From assembly GCF_003461245.1 (NCBI RefSeq), contig NZ_QTWS01000005.1, forward strand, positions 1-64,000: a stretch of DNA of 64,000 bases. The letters run 5' to 3'. Shown one piece after another: positions 37,688 to 46,700 of the stretch (position 1 is its first letter; the number at the start of each line of letters is the position of its first letter). Source of the stretch: Blautia sp. AF19-10LB (GTDB lineage: Bacteria > Bacillota > Clostridia > Lachnospirales > Lachnospiraceae). The translations under genes were made by a program, and so were the position numbers. Under the pieces are notes generated by a model. That model was not told where the DNA came from and did no database searches. It was given only the letters and a program-made list of their open reading frames with translations.

Positions 37688-38380
37688 TTAGATTAGCATG
37701 TTCCTGACAGCTTTTACTTTATCTACAGAAACATGAAATACTTCTGCAATCTCTTCCATAGAGTATTTTCCTAAATCCAGCATTGACTTTATTCCTGTTT
37801 CAATTCCAGTTTTAAATCCAGCTTCTACTCCAGCTTCAAATTCTGCTTTGCGAAGTTTCTTTTCTTCCTCTTCCTTGTCATATTCAAATATGCTCATAGC
37901 AATAACCTCCGCTCGATTTTTCCTTAGAAATTCGACAAGAATTCCCTCATGGATGCATTCGTTTACAGCACGTTCCACGGCTACATCCAACTTCATTTCT
38001 TTTGTGTAATTTCGTACTTTTGCCACATACTGTGCATACTCCTTTAGTATCAGGCATTGTTCCATCAGTTCCTCGTTGTGCCCTTCATTGATATTTAAAG
38101 TGAGTACTTTTAATTCCAGATTTGGTGTCTCCGTCAGGTTCTCATATGCATCTAACAGCAAATCCTCCCACCTGTCTTCTGGTCGTTCTGTCCCATTATA
38201 GAATGCAAAAAAATTGGGGGGTGGTATCTTCTGTAAGGTTGAAGAATATAATAGTACCTCCTGTTTTTGCAGGAGTCCAAAAATGTAGTATGTTGTTTCT
38301 GCCACCATGTCAAACTCCTGCTTTTGATTTTTGTTGGGTTTAAAAGCATGAATTTCTGAAATGATTTTAGAAAAAAACAA
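37688..38380 (-). pseudogene. Rpn-type protein, N-terminally deleted paralogue
   Basis: The C-terminal 190 residues closely match the gene at 38561-39454 (YNGTE, LELKVLTLNINEGHN, EFLRKN, MSIFEYDKEEEEKKLRKAEF), but the nuclease half with its D and E-x-Q residues is missing. The frame's first 40 codons come from what is the untranslated leader in the intact paralogue: the ribosome site CAGGAGGTA is read here as Q-E-V. So a deletion has fused the leader to codon ~140. The product, if made, lacks the catalytic core. The end carries a helix-turn-helix-like MEEIAEVFHVSVDKVKAV. Confidence 0.75.
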
Positions 38381-38456
38381 ATAGACGGCATAGATGCCTG
38401 GAATAAAAAGAAATATACTTTGGGTTTATGGTAGCATTCTTTCTCTTCTGATTCAA
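38256..38456. repeat. Duplicated Rpn leader, copy 1
   Basis: This 200-base stretch (from ACCTCCTGTTTTTGCAGGAG onward) aligns with 39461-39656, the upstream region of the intact paralogue, including CAAACTCCTGCTTTT, TTTAAAAGCATG and AATAGACGGCA blocks. It contains a small hairpin CTCCTG/CAGGAG over the ribosome site. Confidence 0.65.
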
Positions 38457-38525
38457 GGTATTTTAAAATATTTTTCCATATTACCACCGTGGGAAATGCA
38501 TTATAACTCACATTGATTCAAAAAA

Positions 38526-38567
38526 CACTGTAACACCAAACGAGTCGGAAAACTCCGTCCCTAGTGG
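38526..38567. repeat. REP-like element overlapping the 3' end of the intact Rpn gene
   Basis: On the minus strand it reads CACTAGGGACGGAGTTTTCC then GACTCGTTTGGTGTTACAGTG, the same core as 36030 and 37606. The TAG inside it is the stop codon of the Rpn gene, so insertion of the element may have cut the protein's C-terminus. Confidence 0.5.
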
Positions 38568-39454
38568 TTTCTTCTAACTTCACCAATTGATAATCCCAGA
38601 ATTTCCGCAATCTCATCAAGCGTATATTTACCCGTACTGTACATATACTGTATAATTTCTTTTTTTCCAGCTTCCCTGCCGGCCTCAAATTCTGCTTTGC
38701 GAAGTTTCTTTTCTTCCTCTTCCTTGTCATATTCGAATATACTCATTGCTATTACCTCCGACTTGTTTTTCCGAAGAAATTCTGTAAGAATATTATTCTG
38801 AATACAGTCATTCACTGCCTGTTCCACTGCAACATCTAATTCAGTCTCTCGAGCGTACTCCCTCACCTTTGCCACATATTGTGCATATTCTCTCAAAATC
38901 TGGCACTGCTCCATAAGCTCACCATTGTGACCTTCATTAATATTCAGTGTGAGTACTTTCAATTCCAGGTTCGGCTCACCCGACAGGTTTTGATATGCTT
39001 CTGAAAGATAATTTATCCAACTGTCTTCCTTCTTTTCTGTCCCATTATAAAATACAATAAAATTCGGTGCAGGAATTTTCTGAATCACTGAAGAATACAA
39101 TGATCTGTGGTTTACAAACTTTTGGTATTCTGCTGATATGTAAAACAAATCTCTCAACGGCATATTAGGAGTATAGGTTGACTGATGTTCATACAAAAAC
39201 AGTCCTGTATCTACAATAAATGCCAAGTCATTTTTCATTCCCATGTAGATAGCGTTTTCCAATGTTACAATTTCCAGCGCCGCTTCATCTTCATACGCAC
39301 TTCCATTTACAGCATTATAAAGTGACAATAAATTCTTTCTGTCAGAAAACAGCATTCGAAATACAGTATCCTTATACTTTCTGTTTGCTGTCAGATTTTT
39401 TCTTACATTACAATTCTTCTTTACAGCAATTTTTCGATTCTTTCTTCTTGTCAT
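38561..39454 (-). CDS. Rpn-family recombination-promoting nuclease / putative transposase
   Basis: A 297-residue protein with a basic N-terminus, the Rpn opening RKYKDTVFRMLFSDRKNLLSLYNA, and a PD-(D/E)XK-type core: D76 in KNDLAFIV and E89-H-Q91 in FLYEHQST. The C-terminal half has LELKVLTLNINEGHN, a charged helix YDKEEEEKKLRKAEF and a truncated helix-turn-helix-like end LDEIAEILGLSIGEV. The start has an AGGAGG site. Compared with its paralogue the last residues are lost at a REP-like element. The family consists of DNA endonucleases that raise recombination; the role here is not known. Confidence 0.82.
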   Translation of the reverse strand: MTRRKNRKIAVKKNCNVRKNLTANRKYKDTVFRMLFSDRKNLLSLYNAVNGSAYEDEAALEIVTLENAIYMGMKNDLAFIVDTGLFLYEHQSTYTPNMPLRDLFYISAEYQKFVNHRSLYSSVIQKIPAPNFIVFYNGTEKKEDSWINYLSEAYQNLSGEPNLELKVLTLNINEGHNGELMEQCQILREYAQYVAKVREYARETELDVAVEQAVNDCIQNNILTEFLRKNKSEVIAMSIFEYDKEEEEKKLRKAEFEAGREAGKKEIIQYMYSTGKYTLDEIAEILGLSIGEVRRNH

Positions 39455-39460
39455 AGATAT

Positions 39461-39656
39461 ACCTCCTGTTTTTTGCAGGAGTCAAAAAATGTACTGTTTT
39501 TTATCACTTCAAACTCCTGCTTTTATTTTGATCGGAATTTAAAAGCATGGATTTCTGAAATGTTTTTAGAAAAAATAAATAGACGGCAAAATGCCCTGAA
39601 AGTTTAAGAAATATGCTTTGATTTTATATTATCATTCTTTCTATGCGAGTTCAAGA
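39461..39656. repeat. Duplicated Rpn leader, copy 2
   Basis: The upstream region of the intact Rpn gene, matching 38256-38456. Its far end (ATTCTTTC..CGAGTTCAAG) runs into the first codons of the truncated peptidase fragment at 39643, marking a recombination junction. Confidence 0.6.
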
Positions 39657-40578
39657 AATTATTGACAGCGCAGGTTTTCAGATTAGCGTAACAAAGGTTC
39701 CTACGGTTACGCCAACGCCGACCGTTACGGTGACTCCGACTGTTTCTCCGATGCCTACTGTTACTGCAACTCCAGTTCCGACTGTTTCTCCGACACCAAC
39801 CGTTACTGTAACTCCGACTGCTACTCCAAAACCAACCGCCACTCCGAAACCGACCGCCACTCCGAAACCGCGTACCTACCAGGTAAAATATGTCAAAAAT
39901 ACCCGGCTCAGTGTAGGAAGTCTTCCTTCTGATAAGACCAAATACACTTCCGGACGAAATGTCAAAGTTCAGAAAGCACCTTACTGCACTTCCCGTTTCT
40001 TCACCGGCTGGAATACCAGAGCCGATGGAAAAGGTACACGTTACTTACCGGGACAGACCTTTAAGATCAAACAGAACATCACTTTGTACGCACAATGGAG
40101 CCTGAGTTATACAGCTTCTTCTCTGATCTACCGTGTAACCGGCAGGCAGACCGTCACCTGCTATGGAACTTCCAACAGTCGCCTTGGCAAGGCTGTCATA
40201 CCACTCACCATCAAATATGCAGGCGTCACCTACAAGGTAACTTCTGTATGGACCAAAGCTTTTACCGGAAAGAAGAATCTTTCCAGCGTTGTGATCGGAC
40301 ATAATGTTTCTGCCATCGGAAGCCAGGCCTTCTATAACTGCCGGAATCTCAAGGCCGTCACGATCGGTACCGGACTGACACGCATCGGTTCCCAGGCATT
40401 CCGGAATGTAAAAGCAAAATGCGTCATCACAATCAAAAGCACCTGCCTTACCACCGTTTCCTCTAAAATCGATCAGGGTGCAAAAAAGATGACCGTCCGC
40501 GTTCCAAAAGCAAAATATTCAGCCTATAACCGCCTGCTGCGAAAACACTCCAGAACAGTCCTTGTGAAACGATTCTGA
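39643..40578 (+). pseudogene. 5'-truncated copy of the peptidase C-terminus (List-Bact and LRR_5 repeats)
   Basis: The 311-codon frame has no signal peptide and no ribosome site of note. Its first five or so codons lie in the duplicated Rpn leader; then come a Pro/Thr-Val linker (PTVTPTPTVTVTP...), the List-Bact repeat (FFTGWNTRADGKGTRYLPG) and LRR_5-type repeats (SSVVIGHNVSAIGSQAFYNC). From 39775 it is the partner of the 804-bp repeat at 19008. Without the export signal and peptidase domain it is probably a fragment serving as a sequence donor. It abuts the stop codon of the convergent histidine kinase. Confidence 0.75.
39775..40578 (+). repeat. 804-bp direct repeat, copy B
   Basis: Gap-free partner of 19008-19811, same orientation, 20,767 bases away. 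Near identity over the first 470 bases would allow homologous recombination that removes everything between, including the giant-adhesin operon. Confidence 0.85.
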
Positions 40579-43305
40579 TCAGTCCACCATCTGTGGCTGA
40601 ACCAGTTTTGCCACTGCCCGAAGTACAAGTTCCGTATTCAGCGGCTTCGCAATGTGTTCGTTCATCCCAGCTTCTTTTGACCTTATTTTATCTTCCGTAA
40701 AAGCATTTGCAGTCATTGCAATGATGGGAATTGTTCTGGCATCTTTTCTGTTCAATCTGCGGATTCTTTCGGTTGCTTCATAACCATCCATCTCCGGCAT
40801 CATGACATCCATCAGGATCGCATCGAAGCAGCCTTCCGCAGATTTTTCAAAAATTTCAAGGGCTTCCCGGCCATTCCATGCCTTTGTCACAACCGCCCCC
40901 GCATTCTGTGTGATAAATTCCACGATTTCCATATTCAGTTCATTGTCCTCAACCAGAAGGATATTCATCCCGGCAATGGAACATACAGATTTCTTTGCTT
41001 TCTGTTCTGCCTCTCTTTTTTCCGCATCAATTTTGAACGGTATCGTGATCACAAATGTAGTCCCCTTGTCCTTCTCACTCTCAAAAGTAATATCTCCGCC
41101 CATTCTTTTTACAAGCGCCATCGTAATCGACATTCCAAGTCCCGTACTGCCATATTTGCTGTAACCGCCGACCCTCTCCTGCGTGAACGGTTCAAAAAGA
41201 TGTTCCTGGAATTCCCGGCTCATGCCAATTCCCGTATCTCTGCAGGTAAATTCGAACACTGCAGTATCACCCTCTGTAGAAATCTCTCTGCATCTCAGCA
41301 TAATCTTGCCATGCTCCTTATTATACTTGACTGCGTTACTTATAAAATTCATCATGATACGTTTTACATAAACCGGACTGCCGATCAGATTCCAGTGGGC
41401 AACTCCAATGTTGTCCTGGGTGATTTCTATTTTTCGTTCCTCCGCCATTTTTTCGATTACTTTAAGAACGCTTTGTTCTATATCATGAAGGTTAAATGGA
41501 ACCTCCTCCAGCATAATCTCACCGGATTCCAGTTTTCCCATATCAAGAACCTCATTGATCAGCTCCAGCAGAAGGTGAGAGGCATCCCTGATCTTTTCTC
41601 TGCATTCTGCCAGTTTATTTATATCATTATGGTAATAATCCGCGACCTCGAGCATCCCGCAGATTCCATTGATCGGTGTGCGGATATCATGACTCATTCT
41701 CCTGAGGAAATTTGTCTTGGCTTCATTGGCACGCTCTGCAGTATCCAGTGCTTCTTTCAGAAGCTTCTGCTGTCGGATTTCAGCCTCCACGACATCATCT
41801 ACATTCAGGAATCCCAGCACAATGATCCCTGAATCCTCGTTTCTGATAACGCGGAACTGATAATAATGAATCTCATCTCCGTTTTTTACCCGGTAGTTGC
41901 CCTTGTACTCTTCTTTTTCCCTGATCCTCTTACGCACATTGCGAAGCCTCAGTACTTCATGCAGCATATCGCGGTCATCCGGATGCACCCGCTCTTCAAT
42001 GTATTTTGCAAGAAACTTCTTATAAGAATAGCTGCCGTCCTCTTTCTTCTTCAGTCCATCTTCATTTCCCTCTTCCTCTTTGATGATCGAGAGCGTTTTT
42101 TCTCGGAGATTCAGAAGATATACATCCCTGTAATTGCTGCTGAGTGTACGGACAATACTGACCTGCGTCTCATATTCCTCCTGTGACCGGGTAATATCCA
42201 CTCCATACAAAAGTCCCTCCAGATGATTATTCGACGGATTTATCAAAAGCCGTACCACGTACTTTGAAATACGTGCAATATTGTCATCATAATAGCATTT
42301 CGAAATTCTCGTTATCTCCACCTGTCCTGCATTGTAGTTCTCAAGCATGGAGTTTCGACAGAAAGCATCGATGAAATCCTGTCTGTCCTGCTCCTTCGGA
42401 ATATACTGTGCCGTATCCCGGACAAACGCATCAATCGTACAATCCGACTCCAGTGTATCCACGATCGCAGATGTTCCACCGGTTTTGAGTATCTTATCAT
42501 CCGTGATATCCAGATGAAAATATCCCGCCGCATGAGAAATGGAACCGATCAGGGAATTCAGTTGATTTTCATATATTTTGCGTGCATTTACATCATTATC
42601 CTCGCATGCGGCAGCGATTACAAAATCCTGCTCATCCTCCGTTTCACCGTTTCTGGTAACCAGAAGATAGTAATAATGCGTCTCTTCTCCTGCACTCCTG
42701 AAATGTACCCTGAAACTCGATGAATTTGCAAGTTTCTGTTCCAGATAATCCAGTTCCATTTTTTTCAGGACGTAGCTGCGGTCATCTGGATGGATATAGC
42801 GGGTAAGATATTCCCTCACTGTATCATAATCCGCATTATCTTTCACAATACTGTTGTCCGGATCATTTGTAAATTCAGAGCGGTAAACAGAAATTGTTTT
42901 CTGCTGACGGTTGACAGAATAAACTGCCACATAGTCCGAAGCAAGCCGATTGACTGCCCCCAGAAGACGCAGAGATTTCTCTCCTGTAGGAATCGCACTT
43001 GACAGTCTCTCTCCCTCTGCAACGGTACTGAAAACCAGTGCATGCCCTCTGCCGCCGTCTGGAAGGATGGTATCCACCGCATCCACAGTCTCGTAAATAT
43101 GACGAATGGGATCCAGATACGTCTTTGGACCACAGATTCCATTGACAACCGGACACGGCGGACATGGTGCATCCAGTCCCATCAGTGCTTTGTAACATTT
43201 CATTCCCATCTGAAGACTCGGATAGATTTCCTTCGCTGTCTCGTTAAACCCAATAATATTGTAATCCCCGTCAATACTGTAATATCCTGATGAATGTGCC
43301 CCCAT
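40579..43305 (-). CDS. Soluble hybrid histidine kinase with Cys-containing PAS domain and receiver
   Basis: A 908-residue protein (start at 43305 with GGAAAGGGG upstream; the longer frame to 43362 reads through a repeat). There are no membrane segments. Order: a PAS-like domain with C37, C48, C51 and C58 (CYKALMGLDAPCPPCP), further PAS domains to about 520, His kinase A with H in SHDIRTPING, ATPase lobe (DTGIGMS, STGLGMSI), and a C-terminal receiver with phospho-acceptor D in LMDVMMPEMDG. It senses an intracellular cue and passes phosphate internally; a partner phosphotransfer protein is not seen here. Its stop codon touches that of the convergent peptidase fragment. Confidence 0.9.
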   Translation of the reverse strand: MGAHSSGYYSIDGDYNIIGFNETAKEIYPSLQMGMKCYKALMGLDAPCPPCPVVNGICGPKTYLDPIRHIYETVDAVDTILPDGGRGHALVFSTVAEGERLSSAIPTGEKSLRLLGAVNRLASDYVAVYSVNRQQKTISVYRSEFTNDPDNSIVKDNADYDTVREYLTRYIHPDDRSYVLKKMELDYLEQKLANSSSFRVHFRSAGEETHYYYLLVTRNGETEDEQDFVIAAACEDNDVNARKIYENQLNSLIGSISHAAGYFHLDITDDKILKTGGTSAIVDTLESDCTIDAFVRDTAQYIPKEQDRQDFIDAFCRNSMLENYNAGQVEITRISKCYYDDNIARISKYVVRLLINPSNNHLEGLLYGVDITRSQEEYETQVSIVRTLSSNYRDVYLLNLREKTLSIIKEEEGNEDGLKKKEDGSYSYKKFLAKYIEERVHPDDRDMLHEVLRLRNVRKRIREKEEYKGNYRVKNGDEIHYYQFRVIRNEDSGIIVLGFLNVDDVVEAEIRQQKLLKEALDTAERANEAKTNFLRRMSHDIRTPINGICGMLEVADYYHNDINKLAECREKIRDASHLLLELINEVLDMGKLESGEIMLEEVPFNLHDIEQSVLKVIEKMAEERKIEITQDNIGVAHWNLIGSPVYVKRIMMNFISNAVKYNKEHGKIMLRCREISTEGDTAVFEFTCRDTGIGMSREFQEHLFEPFTQERVGGYSKYGSTGLGMSITMALVKRMGGDITFESEKDKGTTFVITIPFKIDAEKREAEQKAKKSVCSIAGMNILLVEDNELNMEIVEFITQNAGAVVTKAWNGREALEIFEKSAEGCFDAILMDVMMPEMDGYEATERIRRLNRKDARTIPIIAMTANAFTEDKIRSKEAGMNEHIAKPLNTELVLRAVAKLVQPQMVD

Positions 43306-43335
43306 AAAGTCCCCTTTCCTGTTCCATTCTATTTC

Positions 43336-43358
43336 GTAACTGTTCAGCACCCTCACAG
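43336..43358. repeat. Short conserved intergenic repeat, copy 2
   Basis: GTAACTGTTCAG then CACCCTCACAG, 19 of 23 identical to 16637-16659. An inverse copy of its first half (CTGAATAGTTAC) lies at 43389-43400, so together they make an 11-of-12 inverted repeat in the kinase gene leader. Confidence 0.45.
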
Positions 43359-43450
43359 TCACGAGTCAAAATGCCTCGCGGGATACTGCTTTCTGAATAG
43401 TTACCTAACTGTTTAATACATCGAACTGCATAAACAGTATTATCAATAAG

Positions 43451-43479
43451 AGTATATCATTTTTTGAAGCAATTGGAAA
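43451..43479 (-). promoter_or_regulatory. Possible promoter of the hybrid kinase gene at 40579-43305
   Basis: On the minus strand TTTCCA, a 17-base spacer and TATACT, about 150 bases upstream of the start. Between it and the gene lies the inverted repeat 43336-43400. Confidence 0.35.
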
Positions 43480-43595
43480 TCTGTTTATTTGTTGTGGAAA
43501 ATATAAAAATTTATTACTAATAACCAGATGTTTAGCACAACTGAAGCATATGATATCATTTGTTATAGAATTTGATCAGGAATGCTCTTAGTTAT

Positions 43596-43642
43596 AAAGT
43601 CGCGGCAGGTATCTTCGCATCTCATATACCCGCCACGACTTT
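43596..43642. repeat. Hairpin of the AAAGTCG-GGC family, copy 2
   Basis: AAAGTCG-C-GGCAGGTAT / ATACCCGCC-A-CGACTTT, with the same C-A mismatch as copy 1 at 35833. It is about 75 bases after the stop of the second hybrid kinase gene and has no T-run. Confidence 0.55.
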
Positions 43643-43716
43643 GGATAAAATTTTATTCTAACGCATATTATGTTCTTCCAGCATTTTTAATTTTCCCATA
43701 CACACCTGGAATTGAA

Positions 43717-46700
43717 TTACAGCCAGCTTTCCAGAACATCATTCAGCTTATTCATATCCAATGGTTTTGCAATATGTCCATTCATGCCTGTATTTTTGGC
43801 CAGCTGTACATCTTCTGCAAAAGCATTGGCAGTCATGGCAACAATTGGCAGTTTTCCCTGTTCACCCGGAAGGCTCCTGATTGCCGCTGTTGCCTCATAA
43901 CCATTCATAACAGGCATTTGAATATCCATAAAAACAAGATCATACAATCCTTCCGGAGAAGCTTCCACTTTTTCAACTGCAATTTTTCCATTTTCCGCTG
44001 TTTCCACTTCTGCCCCTGTCATCTGCAGAATTTCAACAGCAATTTCTCTGTTCAACTCATTATCCTCAACCAGCAGAATCCTTTTTCCTGTGTAATCTGC
44101 TTCAGACAGCTCATCCAGATAATTTCTTGCTGTTTTTTCTTTTCTGCCAGAAGTAAACTGCCGCAATGTAGCCGTTAGCCGGGAACGGAACAGCGGTTTT
44201 GCAATAAAAGCATCTACGCCTGCAGCCTTTGCTTCTTCTTCGATCTCGCTGAATTCATAAGATGTCAGTACAATAATGGTAATCTCTTTCCCTATCCGTT
44301 TCCGGATCTGTCTGGCTGTCTCTATGCCATCCATTTCCGGCATCTTCCAGTCCAGGATAACAGCAAAATAATCATTTTTTAGCTCATGACGTGCATAACA
44401 ACGTTCAACAGCTTCCCTGCCAGAGAGGACCCATTCGCCTGTAATCCCAATCTCCTTCAATGTGGCAACTGTACTTTCACAGCATGTCTTATCATCATCC
44501 ACAACCAGAACAGGCAGATTCATCAGATTTCTGTCCTGTTCTTTTTCTTTTTCCTGAAGTTCCAGATAAATTGTTACTGTAATTTTAGTTCCCTTATGTA
44601 AGGTGCTTTCCACTTTAATATTACCATTCATCAGGTTCACAATATTTCTGCTGATTGCCATTCCAAGACCTGTTCCCTGAACTCTGGTTGTCCGATGGTC
44701 ATCTGCGCGGCTGAAAGGATCAAACATGATTTTCTGGAATTCCGGTGACATACCGATTCCATTATCCTCAATCGTAAATTCATAGCATCCAAGTTCCGAA
44801 AATCCATTTGGCTTTTCCTCTATGGAAAAAGTAATATTCCCACCATCCGGTGTATACTTGATCGCATTACTCATCAGATTCACAAATACCTGCTGGATTC
44901 TCAGGCTATCACCACAGACACTCTCATGTTCAATGTGATTAATGTGTATATCTAAATTGTGTTTATGTTCATCAATCACCGGTTTTGTGAGTGTTATAAG
45001 ATTATCCACCAGATCTGGCAGATTGAAATCCTCCTGTGCCAGCGTCATTTTTCCACTTTCAATACGTGCCATATCCAGCACTTCATTAATCAGCCCCAGC
45101 AGATGACGGCTTGATTTTGTAATTTTGCTGAGACACTCAATGACTCTGTCCTGACTCTCAATATTTGCTCCTGCGATTGCCGTCAGACCCACAATGGCAT
45201 TCATCGGCGTCCGGATATCATGGGACATATTGGAAAGGAATTCTGTTTTCGCACGATTTGCATTTTCTGCGGATCGGTAAGCCTCTTTCAGTGCCTGACG
45301 GGATTCAATCTCTGCTTTCTTCTCCTGTGTCACATCCATGGATGCCAGCAATACCTTTACCAGCTTTCCATTCTCCCATTCCAGAGGAATATAAGAAGCG
45401 ATTTTATAAATCTTTTCATCCAGGCTGCAGTACTCAAACTTATAAATATCATTTTCACTTTTCAGATTCTTCCGGATATTTTCCGGTGCTGTCAGGATAT
45501 CCATAGTCTCCAGTGGTTCCAGTGTCTTATACTTTTCAAGAACCTGTATCTGAAAATCATGATAGAATCCCAAAGGTTTATATATCATCTGTCCATTCAG
45601 GTTGTAGAATTCATATCTGTCATTTTCCAGATCACAGACAACAAAACGGTCAACCAGACGCACAATGCTCTGGATCAGCTGCTCCATGGAAGCATTGTCC
45701 GCTGCCATTTGCAGATGCCGTGCGCTCTCCACCTTTGCCTCTGTAATATCCCGCAGGAAAATCATGGCATATTCTGAATCCTCTATCTCTCCACGTATGA
45801 TCACATTACGGACCCATCGTTCTTCACCATTCAGAGTGATGCGGCACTCCAAAGCCAGTTCTGTTTCCAGACCCTTCAGCCTTTCTGCAACATAACCACG
45901 GTCGTAAAAAGCGGATACCGCCTTCTTATCTGTCTCCACAACATAGGAATCCACAAAATGACGGATCAGTTCATCCCATGTATGACTCTGTTCAAAGACT
46001 GTCATCAGGGACGGTTCAACCTTAAAGGTATCAAAAGTATTCGCTTCCAGATTCACATAATACTCGCACAGGTCTGCTTTCGTAAAAGCCCTGTGGAAAG
46101 CAGCAGATTTTTGTGCCTGCATGGTCTCTTTTTTCTCTGCATCAATATTAATAAAAATCCCGGCAATCCTGCTGGCAGAACCATCCAGCCGGCGTATCAC
46201 TTCTGCCGATGCCCGAAACCACTGGTATTGATTATCCTTCATTCTCATACGATACTCTACCTGGTATTTTATCTGGTTCGTCTTATCCTTAATTGCCGCC
46301 TGAAGCTGCACCATTACTCTTTCTTTATCCTGTGGATGCAGAAGGTCTGACCAGGATTCCAGTTTATTCGGAAAGTCCAGAGTGTCATGATAGCCAAGCA
46401 TTTTTCGGAATTCATGACTCCAGTTTGCATTCACAATCTCACTGTTTTCGTCACAGTCAAAATACCAGAAGCCGGAATAGATAGCCTCATTGAGCAGTGC
46501 CAAATTTACATGATCCCAGTTGACCTGTACGGACATAACCCAGATCTGTCTGCCTGCTTCATCTGTCGCATCCTCTTTATAAAGCCGTACATTATTCACG
46601 GTACCGTCCGCAGTAAGGATCTGTGCTTCCCCTGCTCCGTGAAGCTGCGAAAAACGGTCTCGATTCATTATATCTTCCCCATTATAAAAGAAGTTTTTCA

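Noticed and set aside
39660..39880. CRISPR-like or tandem repeat array
   Set aside because: The repetition is a Pro/Thr coding linker (PTVTPTP, TPKPTA), not spaced repeats.
43306..43362. Longer start of the first hybrid kinase (MTVRVLNSYE...)
   Set aside because: These codons coincide with an intergenic repeat that also occurs at 16637; the ATG at 43305 has the ribosome site.
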